Assembly: GCA_963921255.3 (NCBI GenBank)
Contig: CAWUEW020000003.1
Span: forward strand, 930,001-994,000
Direction of reading: 5' to 3'
Source of the DNA: JANSYL01 sp963921255
GTDB lineage: Bacteria > Pseudomonadota > Alphaproteobacteria > Rhodobacterales > Rhodobacteraceae
DNA: 64,000 bases
The notes under the pieces were generated by a model. The model was not told the DNA's origin and ran no database searches. It saw only the letters and a program-made list of their open reading frames with translations. Both the position numbers and the translations under genes were made by a program. Positions 47,522 to 55,635 of the stretch are shown in pieces; positions within the stretch are counted from its first letter, which is position 1; each line of letters begins with the position of its first letter.

Positions 47522-48390
47522 GTGTCACGCTCTCCGATGACCGGTTCCCAGTGGCGGGCATCGCCCGCGCCGACACGGGTCAGGGTCATTTCGAGGCGGA
47601 ACAGCTCGGGCCGGTACAGCGCCGACAGATGTTCAACACCGCGCCCATCCGCGTCTTTCACAATGCGCTGGACGAACAGCAGGGGCGATCCGACCGAGAC
47701 GCCCAAGGCTTCGGCCACATCCGGCACCGCCAAGGCAGCGGTCACCGATTGATGTGCGCCTGCGACGGACACGCCACTGCGTTCCAGCAACCGAAACAGC
47801 GGCTGCGTCGCGAGATCCGCCTCGTCATAGCTCTGGGCGATGTCTTCGGGCACATGCGTAGTGAGGTGCGAGAATGGCTGGTCATCGAGGAACCGGACGC
47901 GGACCGCCGTCTGAACCTTTGCCCCCGCCGCCAGCCCAAGTGCGGTCGAGACTGTTTCGGTTGCCGGGCCGTAGGAGAACGACAGCAGCCGCGCCGTCGT
48001 GGTGCGGTCCATCTCGACCAGATGGGGAATCAGGGTGGCGAAGTCGGCGGCGATGGGTTGGCCGCTGTCATCGCGGCGCAACACGACCGAGCCCGAGCCC
48101 GTGCGCTTCTCGATCCAGCCATCTGCAGCCAGCGCGTCGAGTGCGCGGCGAATGGTGATCCGGCTGACATCGAAGGAGGCGGCCAACTTGTTTTCGCCTG
48201 CAAGACGCGTTCCGGGGGCAAGCGTGCCATTTGAAATCTCATCGCGCAGAGACAGGTAAACCCGGCGGGCCTTGCCGCCTTCGGGTAGTGTCGGTTGCGC
48301 GCGCAAATTCACGGCAGCATGTCTCCCTTTGATGGTGGTGACATAGCGCGGCTGCGCCATTGGTCCACCAACCAGATTGCTTTTCGCCAT
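47518..48390 (-). CDS. GntR-family regulator of the HutC (UTRA) type
   Basis: 290 residues. The winged helix at about 40-105 (VYLSLRDEISNGTLAPGTRL, SFDVSRITIRRALDALAADG) is followed by a UTRA ligand-binding domain (about 125-270, with RVRFLDDQPFSHLTTHVP and GVEHLSALYRPELFRLEM). ATG 48390 is used; ATG 48360 is an alternative and neither has a strong ribosome-binding site. Regulators of this class usually repress a divergent catabolic operon and are released by a pathway acid. The divergent layout and a palindrome directly upstream fit local control of both arms of the island. Confidence 0.9.
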   Translation of the reverse strand: MAKSNLVGGPMAQPRYVTTIKGRHAAVNLRAQPTLPEGGKARRVYLSLRDEISNGTLAPGTRLAGENKLAASFDVSRITIRRALDALAADGWIEKRTGSGSVVLRRDDSGQPIAADFATLIPHLVEMDRTTTARLLSFSYGPATETVSTALGLAAGAKVQTAVRVRFLDDQPFSHLTTHVPEDIAQSYDEADLATQPLFRLLERSGVSVAGAHQSVTAALAVPDVAEALGVSVGSPLLFVQRIVKDADGRGVEHLSALYRPELFRLEMTLTRVGAGDARHWEPVIGERDT

Positions 48391-48394
48391 CTTA

Positions 48395-48416
48395 TTTGGG
48401 CTTTAATTACCCCAAA
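48395..48416. promoter_or_regulatory. Palindrome in the gntR / tautomerase divergent promoter
   Basis: TTTGGG, ten bases with an AT-rich TTTAATTA core, then CCCAAA. It sits five bases before the gntR start and 40 bases before the rightward gene, in a 65-base divergent gap, which is a natural place for the GntR operator. It does not match the common GT-N-TA-N-AC core closely. The sequence is seen; the operator role is inferred. Confidence 0.4.
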
Positions 48417-48455
48417 ACCTGTTATATGAAAAGTGCAGATTTTGGGAGGAATGCA

Positions 48456-49016
48456 ATGCCGATTGTTGAGGCTCATATCCTTGAAGGATACGCGCCAGAC
48501 GACAAAACACGCCTCATGTCGGCTTTGACGAACGCGATTCGTTTCGTCGTTCCGGCCCCCGATGAGGCCGTGACGGTCATGCTTCATGAATACCCGTCCG
48601 AGGATTATGCCCGCGGCGGCGTCACCCGGTCGCCCGCGCCAGCCTTGCCGGACCCGGCTGAGCTGGTGCGCGCCTATCTGGCCGCGATGGAAACCCGCGA
48701 GATCGACGTCGCCCAGTCCATGCTTGGCGAGGGATTTGAGATGCGGTTTCCCGGGACACCTGCCATGACCAAATTGGCGGAACTGATCGACTGGGCGACG
48801 GGGCGCTATCGGTTTGTCACTAAGACCTATGACACGATTGAAGCGTTTCATTCCGATGGCGTGGCGGTCGTCTACACGATTGGCACGCTCTCGGGCGAAT
48901 GGCCGGATGGTGCGCCGTTTTCCGGCATCCGCTTCATTGATCGCTTCGAAGTGACGGGTGGAAAGATCACGCGTCAGGACGTGTGGAATGACATTGCCGA
49001 GGTGCGCCCGACATGA
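48456..49016 (+). CDS. 4-oxalocrotonate-tautomerase-like / SnoaL-like fusion protein
   Basis: 186 residues from ATG 48456, with GGAGGA five bases upstream. Residues 1-60 are a tautomerase domain beginning MPIVEAHILEGY: Pro2 would be the N-terminal catalytic proline after Met removal. The strand VTVMLHEYPSEDYARGG matches the family. Residues about 70-186 are a separate NTF2/SnoaL-like domain (LVRAYLAAMETREIDVAQSM, FSGIRFIDRFEVTGGKI). I do not know this fusion from characterised enzymes. It is the first gene of the rightward arm and overlaps hyuB. It may perform keto/enol or double-bond isomerisation of a pathway acid. Confidence 0.82.
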   Translation: MPIVEAHILEGYAPDDKTRLMSALTNAIRFVVPAPDEAVTVMLHEYPSEDYARGGVTRSPAPALPDPAELVRAYLAAMETREIDVAQSMLGEGFEMRFPGTPAMTKLAELIDWATGRYRFVTKTYDTIEAFHSDGVAVVYTIGTLSGEWPDGAPFSGIRFIDRFEVTGGKITRQDVWNDIAEVRPT

Positions 49017-50707
49017 CGGCAGAAATTGATCCGATCACGCTGGCCGTTCTGGCCGGGCGCATGGAACAGATCGCAGACGAAATGGACGCGACCCTGTTTC
49101 GGGCCGCCTTCAACCCGATCATTGCCGAGGCGCATGACGCCAGCCACGGGCTCTATCACGCGTCGACCGGTGACACGCTCGTTCAAGGCAAGTCCGGGCT
49201 GCCCATCTTCGTCGGCGTCATGTCTTTCGCGGTGAAGGCCGTGATCGACAAAGCCGCCGAAGCGGGCGATCTGGCCGATGGCGATATCTACATCTTCAAT
49301 GACGCCCATATGGGGGGCACGCACCTGTCCGATATGCGGCTGGTGCGCCCCTATTTTCATGACGGCAAGCTGTTCTGCTATCTCGCGTCGGTTGGCCATT
49401 GGCACGATGTGGGTGGCGCTGTGCCGGGCAATTACAATCCGTCCGCCACCGAAGCCTTTCAAGAGGCCTTCGTCCTGCCGCCCGTGAAGCTTGCGCGCAA
49501 AGGAGAGGTCCAGCAGGACATCATCGACATCCTGTTGCGCAACACGCGCCTGCCGCAATCGGCGATGGGGGATTTGAACGGGCAGTTGGGCGCATTGGAC
49601 CTTGGGGTTCGGCGTTTGGACGAGTTGCTGGCCGAATATGGGCCCGAGACCGTTAAGGCTGCGCTCGATGCGCTGCAAGACCGCGCCGAGGCGCTTATGC
49701 GGGCCGAACTGACGGCGTTGCCGGACGGTCGATGGGAGGCCGAGGATTACCTCGACAATGACGGGATCACGGATGCGGCCCTCCCCATCAAGGTCGCGTT
49801 GGAGATCAAGGGTGACCGGATGGTGCTGGATTTCGAAGGTACCGCCCCTGTCACCGCCGGCCCGGTGAACATCGCGTTGCCGACCGCGGTTGCGACGGCC
49901 TATGTCGCGATCAAGCACATCTTTCCGGACCTTCCCGCCAATGCGGGCGTGATGCGGCCGATCGATGTCCGGGTGCCCGACGGGTCCTTGCTGTCGGCCG
50001 AATTCCCGGCGCCGGTGGGCGGCTACACCGAAACCATCCTGCGCATGATCGACGTGATCTTCTCGGCGGCGGCGCAGGCCGCACCCGACCGGGTTGTGGC
50101 CAATGCCTACGGCACGATCAATGCGCTGTCGATCGCGGGCAAACGGGCCAATGGGCAACCTTGGGTGATGTTCAGTTTCTATGGTGGGGGTCACGGGGGC
50201 AGCATCGAAAGCGATGGGCTCAACCATGGCAATGCCCCGATCTCGACGGCAACAATCCCGCCGATGGAAATCCTCGAGGCCGCCTATCCCGTCATGTTCC
50301 GGCAATGGGCTTTGCGTCCGGACAGCGCCGGGGCTGGTCAGAACCGCGGCGGTCTGGGGGCCGTCTATGAGATTGAATTGCTGGAAGAAAAAGCCGAGGC
50401 GTTTCTCTTTGGCGAACGCGGTCGGTTCGCGCCGCAAGGGGCTGCCGGCGGATCCGAGAGCGCGATGAACGCGTTCCATTACGAGCAAGCCGACGGGTGG
50501 CACGCGCCGCCCTTGGCCTCGAAAATGTTGGGCATCAAACTTCGGAAGGGGCAATCCGTGCGCCTCGAAACCCCCGGCGGCGGCGGATATGGCCATGCTG
50601 CGGACCGTTCGCCCGAGGCCGTCGCCCGCGATGTGGCACTTGGCTACCTGACCGCCGACCGCGCGACCGAAGCCTATGGACCGGCCTGGCAGGAGGTGAT
50701 GCCATGA
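49013..50707 (+). CDS. hyuB: Hydantoinase B / oxoprolinase-type subunit (HyuB)
   Basis: 564 residues. The N-terminal ITLAVLAGRMEQIADEMDAT, the metal-site region DIYIFNDAHMGGTHLSDMRL, GHWHDVGGAVPGN and the C-terminal VRLETPGGGGYG are standard for the HyuB/acetone-carboxylase-alpha family. Together with HyuA it forms an ATP-dependent amidohydrolase or carboxylase acting on cyclic amides, 5-oxoproline, hydantoins or ketones. The start overlaps the fusion gene stop as ATGA and the end overlaps hyuA the same way. Here it precedes hyuA, the reverse of many clusters. Confidence 0.92.
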   Translation: MTAEIDPITLAVLAGRMEQIADEMDATLFRAAFNPIIAEAHDASHGLYHASTGDTLVQGKSGLPIFVGVMSFAVKAVIDKAAEAGDLADGDIYIFNDAHMGGTHLSDMRLVRPYFHDGKLFCYLASVGHWHDVGGAVPGNYNPSATEAFQEAFVLPPVKLARKGEVQQDIIDILLRNTRLPQSAMGDLNGQLGALDLGVRRLDELLAEYGPETVKAALDALQDRAEALMRAELTALPDGRWEAEDYLDNDGITDAALPIKVALEIKGDRMVLDFEGTAPVTAGPVNIALPTAVATAYVAIKHIFPDLPANAGVMRPIDVRVPDGSLLSAEFPAPVGGYTETILRMIDVIFSAAAQAAPDRVVANAYGTINALSIAGKRANGQPWVMFSFYGGGHGGSIESDGLNHGNAPISTATIPPMEILEAAYPVMFRQWALRPDSAGAGQNRGGLGAVYEIELLEEKAEAFLFGERGRFAPQGAAGGSESAMNAFHYEQADGWHAPPLASKMLGIKLRKGQSVRLETPGGGGYGHAADRSPEAVARDVALGYLTADRATEAYGPAWQEVMP

Positions 50708-52773
50708 GCCGCATGATCGGCGTGGATGTCGGGGGCACCTTTACCGACGTGTTCGTGCTGGACGAAGCCGAAGGGACGGCCCGCGTGGCCAAGGTGCCGA
50801 CCACCCGGCCAGACCAATCGGGCGGATTTCTGGACGGCATCGCGCGGCAGGTTGACGATCTGTCGACCGTCGATGTCGTGGTGCACGGCACGACCGCAGG
50901 CACCAACGCGCTTCTGGAACGCAAGGGCGCGCGCATCGGAGTGATCACGACCGAAGGCCTGCGCGACGTTCTGGAGATGCGCCGCCGCGACCGGCCGCGC
51001 ACCTGGGGCCTGCGCGGAGACTTCGATCCGGTCGTCCCCCGGGATTTGCGGTTGGAGGTGCCAGAACGCACGCTGGCCGATGGGACGGTGCGCACCGAGG
51101 TGGACCTGAACGCTGTGCGCGGCGCGGCAGAGGCCCTTCTGGCGCAGGGCTGTAGCGCGGTGGCGATCCTGTTCGCCAATGCCTACGCCAACCCCGAGAA
51201 CGAGACCAAGGCCGTGGCGGCGGTGCGCGAGATCTGGCCGAACCCGCACGTCAGCTGTTCTTCCGAAATTTTGCCTGAAATTCGAGAATTCGAACGGTTC
51301 TCGACCACGGCCTTGAACGCCTACCTTCAGCCCGAAGTGTCCGGATATATCCACCGGCTCGACGGCGCGCTGAGCGACGGCGGCTTTGGCGGCGAGTTCA
51401 TGATTGTCCAATCCAATGGTGGTGTTATGGGGACTGACACCGCCTGCCGGCTGCCAGTGCGCACGGCCCTTTCGGGCCCGGCAGCCGGCGTTATTGCAGC
51501 GGGGCACATTGCCCAGACCGCAGGCTTCGAGAACGTGATCACTGGGGACATGGGTGGCACAAGTTTCGATGTCGCGTTGATTGCCGATGGGCAATCGCAA
51601 CTGGCTCCGCAAACCTCGATCGACTTCGGCATGGTGGTCCGCACCCCGATGATCGAGATCACGACCATCGGTGCCGGGGGCGGGTCCATCGCCTGGGTCG
51701 ACAATGGCGGTCTTCTGAACATTGGGCCGGAAAGCGCGGGTTCGACCCCGGGGCCTGTGGCCTATGGGCTTGGGAACACGCGCCCGACTGTGACCGACGC
51801 CAACGTGGTCTTGGGCCGGATCGACCCTGACAACCCAATCGGGGGCAAACTGGACCGGCTGGATGTTGCAGGCGCGGCCAAGGCCATCGACAGCCACGTG
51901 GGCGAAAAACTCGGCCTGTCGACGACCCAAGCGGCCGAGGCCATCCTGAAGGTCGCGAACTCGCGCATGGCCGGTGCGATCCGCCTGGTCTCGATCGAAC
52001 GCGGGTTTGATCCGAAGAAATTCGCCTTCATGCCGTTCGGCGGCGGCGGCGCGCTCCATACCGGTGCGATGCTCAAGGAGGTGGGGATCGGGCGGGCCAT
52101 CGTGCCGCGGTATCCCGGTGTGACGTCGGCCATGGGCTGTGTGATCGCGGATATGCGGCAGGATTTCGTGCAAACGGTCAACAGCCTGACTGCGGGCCTC
52201 GACATCGAAAACCTGCGGGCGGTGATGCAACGGCATGTCGATGACGGCCTTGCCCTGCTGGATGCGGCCAAGTCCCGGTTCGAAGCCCGCGACACGCGAT
52301 TCGAACTGGATATGGCCTATGTCGGCCAGACCCACACCGTCGCCGTGCCCATCCCGGTTGCGGTCAACGCCGGCACTGTTGTCGCCCCAACCATCGACGA
52401 GATCGAGGCAGCCTTTGATGCGGCCTATGTTGCGACCTATGGGCGGCTTCTGAAGAACGGCACCCGCCGGGTGATGAATTTACGCAGTGCCGTCATCGGG
52501 CGACGCCCTAAATTTGATCTGACAACGCTTGCGCCGGACGATGGGCGCGTCGAGAACGCCCTGACCGGAATCCGACAGGTGCATTTCGGGGATGCTTGGT
52601 CCGACACGGCCATTTATGACCGGTTGGCGCTGCCAGTCGGGGCCGAAATTCACGGACCGGCGATCCTTGTGCAGCCCGATACGACCGTCCTGATCGACCC
52701 CGGGTTGGTCGGCACTGTGGACGCGTGCGGCAACACAATCATCGCGCTAGTGGCGCAAGACAGCGGGGCCTGA
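50704..52773 (+). CDS. hyuA: Hydantoinase A / oxoprolinase-type ATP-binding subunit (HyuA)
   Basis: 689 residues from ATG 50704. MIGVDVGGTFTDVFVLDE is the phosphate-1 loop of the ASKHA-like fold. VVHGTTAGTNALLERKGA, TALSGPAAGVIAAGHIA, ITGDMGGTSFDVALI and IGAGGGSIAWVD are the other nucleotide-binding and family loops. GAMLKEVGIGRAIVPRYPG closes the core. It activates the amide or ketone substrate by phosphorylation in complex with HyuB. Substrate class (lactam, hydantoin or ketone) cannot be decided from sequence by eye. Confidence 0.92.
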   Translation: MSRMIGVDVGGTFTDVFVLDEAEGTARVAKVPTTRPDQSGGFLDGIARQVDDLSTVDVVVHGTTAGTNALLERKGARIGVITTEGLRDVLEMRRRDRPRTWGLRGDFDPVVPRDLRLEVPERTLADGTVRTEVDLNAVRGAAEALLAQGCSAVAILFANAYANPENETKAVAAVREIWPNPHVSCSSEILPEIREFERFSTTALNAYLQPEVSGYIHRLDGALSDGGFGGEFMIVQSNGGVMGTDTACRLPVRTALSGPAAGVIAAGHIAQTAGFENVITGDMGGTSFDVALIADGQSQLAPQTSIDFGMVVRTPMIEITTIGAGGGSIAWVDNGGLLNIGPESAGSTPGPVAYGLGNTRPTVTDANVVLGRIDPDNPIGGKLDRLDVAGAAKAIDSHVGEKLGLSTTQAAEAILKVANSRMAGAIRLVSIERGFDPKKFAFMPFGGGGALHTGAMLKEVGIGRAIVPRYPGVTSAMGCVIADMRQDFVQTVNSLTAGLDIENLRAVMQRHVDDGLALLDAAKSRFEARDTRFELDMAYVGQTHTVAVPIPVAVNAGTVVAPTIDEIEAAFDAAYVATYGRLLKNGTRRVMNLRSAVIGRRPKFDLTTLAPDDGRVENALTGIRQVHFGDAWSDTAIYDRLALPVGAEIHGPAILVQPDTTVLIDPGLVGTVDACGNTIIALVAQDSGA

Positions 52774-52774
52774 G

Positions 52775-53380
52775 ATGAGCGACATGATCGACCCAAAACG
52801 TACCGCGCTGCTGACGATTGATCTGCAGAACGACTTTCTGCATGTCGACGGCGCCTATGGCCGGGCCGGCCAGACCTCGGATGCCATTTCGGCCCTGCCG
52901 ACCCGGATCAAACCCATCGCGGACGCACTGCGCGCCAAGGGTGGCGTCTATATCAGCGCCCAGTTCACTCTGGTGCCCGGGCCGGGCGGCGCGCCCTTGA
53001 TTGCGCCACATCTCAAGAAGCTGCGCCCGTTTTTGGGCAAGGGCGATTTTGCGCCCGGGGCCTTCGGGCACGCGCTGGTCGATGAGCTTGCGCCAGCCGA
53101 TTACACGGTCGAAAAGGTCGCCTATTCCGCCCTCTACCAAACCCGGCTGGAATACATCCTGCGCGCGCTGGAGATTGATACGCTGATCATCGGGGGCATC
53201 GTGACCAACGGTGGTGTCGCCAGCACGGTTCGGGACGCGCATCTGCGCAACATCCACACGGTCTTGTTGTCCGATGGGTGCGCCGCCTTCAAACCCGAGG
53301 TGCACGAGGCGACGCTGATGTCCCTCGGGTCGGTGACGCCGATCCAGACCTGCGCGGAAGTGGTGGAGGCGCTGACATGA
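52775..53380 (+). CDS. Isochorismatase-fold hydrolase-like protein lacking the catalytic Cys
   Basis: 201 residues. The alpha/beta fold has LLTIDLQNDF with Asp16 and TVEKVAYSAL with Lys114, two of the three catalytic positions of the cysteine-hydrolase branch. The third, normally T-N-V-C-V, reads TNGGV, so Gly147 replaces the nucleophilic Cys. Nicotinamidase, N-carbamoylsarcosine amidase or maleamate amidohydrolase chemistry by a Cys thioester is therefore not expected. True isochorismatases, which work by acid catalysis on a vinyl ether, also lack the Cys. The gene starts one base after hyuA and overlaps the lyase gene. Confidence 0.82.
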   Translation: MSDMIDPKRTALLTIDLQNDFLHVDGAYGRAGQTSDAISALPTRIKPIADALRAKGGVYISAQFTLVPGPGGAPLIAPHLKKLRPFLGKGDFAPGAFGHALVDELAPADYTVEKVAYSALYQTRLEYILRALEIDTLIIGGIVTNGGVASTVRDAHLRNIHTVLLSDGCAAFKPEVHEATLMSLGSVTPIQTCAEVVEALT

Positions 53381-54246
53381 GCCTTCGCCATCGCCTGAAG
53401 CAGGATGAGATCTTGATCGCCCCCGGCGTCTTTGACGGCCTGACCGCCGCCATAGCCGAGCAAGCCGGGTTCGAAGCCGTCTACCTGTCGGGTGCGGCGG
53501 TTGCCTACACGCGGTTGGGGCGACCGGATATCGGCCTGACCTCGGTCTCGGAAATGACCGATACCCTTGCACTGATCCGGGACCGGATTGCGTTGCCGAT
53601 CATCATTGATGCCGACACCGGGTTCGGGAACGCGCTGAACGCGCAGCGCACCATGCGCCAGTACGAGCGCGCCGGGGCAAACGCATTGCAAGTCGAAGAC
53701 CAGACCTTTCCCAAGCGCTGCGGCCATCTGTCGGACAAATCCCTGATCTCGACGGCCGAGATGGTCGGCAAGATCACCGCCATGGCCGATGCGCGCGCCT
53801 CGGATGAGACCTTGATCATCGCGCGGACCGATGCGGTCGCGGTGGAAGGGTTTTCCCACGCCATGGACCGGGCCGAGGCCTATGTCGAAGCGGAGGCCGA
53901 TGTCCTTTTCATCGAAGCGCTGCGGTCGGACGAAGAGTTGCGCACCGCCGCCGAACAGTTCCGGGGCCGCATCCCGCTTCTGGCGAACATGGTCGAAGGG
54001 GGCGCGACGCCGATCCAAAGCGCGCCGGATCTTGAGGCGCTCGGCTTTTCCATCGTGATCTTCCCCGGTGGGATCGTGCGTGCCCTGGCCCGGACCGCGG
54101 AGGCCTATTACGGCAGTCTGCGCGGCAATGGCAGCAACACGCCGTTTGCCGATCAGATGTTCGATTTCGACGGGTTGAACGCGCGGATCGGAACGGCCGA
54201 TATGCTTGCGCTCGGACAGCAATACGAAGCCAAAGACACCGACTGA
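53377..54246 (+). CDS. Isocitrate lyase / PEP mutase-family lyase (methylisocitrate or dimethylmalate lyase-like)
   Basis: 289 residues from ATG 53377 (ATGA overlap). The TIM-barrel marks are VYLSGAAVAYTRLGRPD, PIIIDADTGFGN with the Mg2+-binding Asp, NALQVEDQTFPKRCGHLSD with the catalytic Cys115 in KRCGH, and IIARTDAVAVEG. The KRCGH loop is found in 2-methylisocitrate lyase and 2,3-dimethylmalate lyase, which cleave a 2-hydroxyacid to pyruvate plus a smaller acid. With a leuCD-like hydratase in the same island a hydrate-then-cleave route is plausible. Oxaloacetate decarboxylase-like activity is an alternative. Confidence 0.87.
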   Translation: MSLRHRLKQDEILIAPGVFDGLTAAIAEQAGFEAVYLSGAAVAYTRLGRPDIGLTSVSEMTDTLALIRDRIALPIIIDADTGFGNALNAQRTMRQYERAGANALQVEDQTFPKRCGHLSDKSLISTAEMVGKITAMADARASDETLIIARTDAVAVEGFSHAMDRAEAYVEAEADVLFIEALRSDEELRTAAEQFRGRIPLLANMVEGGATPIQSAPDLEALGFSIVIFPGGIVRALARTAEAYYGSLRGNGSNTPFADQMFDFDGLNARIGTADMLALGQQYEAKDTD

Positions 54247-54249
54247 TCC

Positions 54250-55635
54250 ATGAGCGTTCGGCCGACACCGTCCGGGGGGTTCGACCTCCACGTGCCGATC
54301 GTCGTGATCGGGGCAGGGGCCTGTGGGCTGACCGCCGCCTTGTCGATCACGGACGCGGGTGGCACGCCGCTGGTGGTGGAGGCAGATGCCATACCCTCCG
54401 GGTCCACCGCACTGTCGGCGGGCCTGATCCCCGCGGCGGGGACGCGGTTTCAAAGGGCGGCCGGGATCGAGGATACGCCGGATCTTTTTGCCGCCGATAT
54501 TCAGCGCAAGGCAAAAGGGGAAAACCCGCAGCCTCTGGTCGATCTTCTGGCCACGCAGGCAGGACCAACGATTGAGTGGCTTGCAGACCGGTTCGACCTG
54601 CCGTTCTCGGTGGTCGATGATTTCGACTACCCCGGCCATGTGCGCCGCCGCATGCACGGGCTGCCCACCCGGGCCGGGCGGGAATTGGTGGACCGCTTGC
54701 GCGCGGCCTGCGAGGCGGCTTCGGTCGATATCATCTGCAACCGGCGCGCCGTGGCTTTGTTCGCGGAGGCGGGCCGGATCACCGGTGTGGAGCTGGACGG
54801 GCCGGACGGTGTCGAACGGGTCGGATGCGATGCGTTGGTTCTGGCTTGCAACGGATATGGCGGCAACCGCGATATGGTGGCCCGCCACATGCCGGACATC
54901 GAGGATGCGTTGTGGTTCGGCCATGATGGCAACCGCGGCGACGCGGTGATCTGGGGCGAGGACCTTGGGGCGGAAAGCCTGCACCTGGGCGCCTATCAGG
55001 GACACGGCAATGTTGCGACGCCCCAGGGCATCCTGATCACCTGGGCCGTCATCACTGAAGGCGGCTTTCAGGTGAACCTGCGCGGCGACCGCTTCTGGGA
55101 TGAAAGCCAGGGCTATTCCGAGGCCGCGCGCGCCGTGCTGGCGCAGCCCGAGGGCGTGGCCTGGACCATTTTTGACAGCCGCATCGCCGGTGTGGCGCGG
55201 CAATTCCAGGATTTCAAGGATGCCGAACGCATGGGTGCGATCCGCACCGCCGACACGCTGGACGATCTGGCCGCGGTCACAGACCTGCCAAAGGCGGCAT
55301 TGGCCGACAGCTTCGCCTCGGTCGCGGTTGGAGAAACCGACCCGTTCGGCCGGCGGTATGGCGACACGGCCCTGACTGCGCCCTATTGCGCCGTGAAAGT
55401 GACCGGCGCGCTGTTTCACACACAGGGCGGGCTGAACATCACCACGGATGCGCGCGTCCTGCGCCGCGACGGTGGCGCCTTTCCAAACCTCTTTGCCGCC
55501 GGTGGCGCGGCGGTCGGGGTCTCGGGGAAGGGCGACAGCGGATATCTATCTGGAAACGGGCTGCTGTCCGCGATCGTGCTAGGGCATGTCGCGGGAACGA
55601 CCGCGGCCAAAGACACTTTGAAGGAACCGACATAA
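54250..55635 (+). CDS. FAD-dependent fumarate reductase / succinate dehydrogenase-like flavoprotein
   Basis: 461 residues. The dinucleotide-binding motif VVIGAGACGLTAALSITDAG lies at about 18-37, followed by VVEADAIPSGSTALSAG and a second FAD contact near the C-terminus (PNLFAAGGAAVGVSG, GYLSGNGLLSA). This is the FAD_binding_2 family of fumarate reductases, ketosteroid dehydrogenases and tricarballylate dehydrogenase. It has no signal peptide. It would oxidise or reduce a C=C bond next to a carboxylate. It sits three bases after the lyase gene, and its stop overlaps the next start (TAATG), so it is part of the same operon. Confidence 0.85.
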   Translation: MSVRPTPSGGFDLHVPIVVIGAGACGLTAALSITDAGGTPLVVEADAIPSGSTALSAGLIPAAGTRFQRAAGIEDTPDLFAADIQRKAKGENPQPLVDLLATQAGPTIEWLADRFDLPFSVVDDFDYPGHVRRRMHGLPTRAGRELVDRLRAACEAASVDIICNRRAVALFAEAGRITGVELDGPDGVERVGCDALVLACNGYGGNRDMVARHMPDIEDALWFGHDGNRGDAVIWGEDLGAESLHLGAYQGHGNVATPQGILITWAVITEGGFQVNLRGDRFWDESQGYSEAARAVLAQPEGVAWTIFDSRIAGVARQFQDFKDAERMGAIRTADTLDDLAAVTDLPKAALADSFASVAVGETDPFGRRYGDTALTAPYCAVKVTGALFHTQGGLNITTDARVLRRDGGAFPNLFAAGGAAVGVSGKGDSGYLSGNGLLSAIVLGHVAGTTAAKDTLKEPT

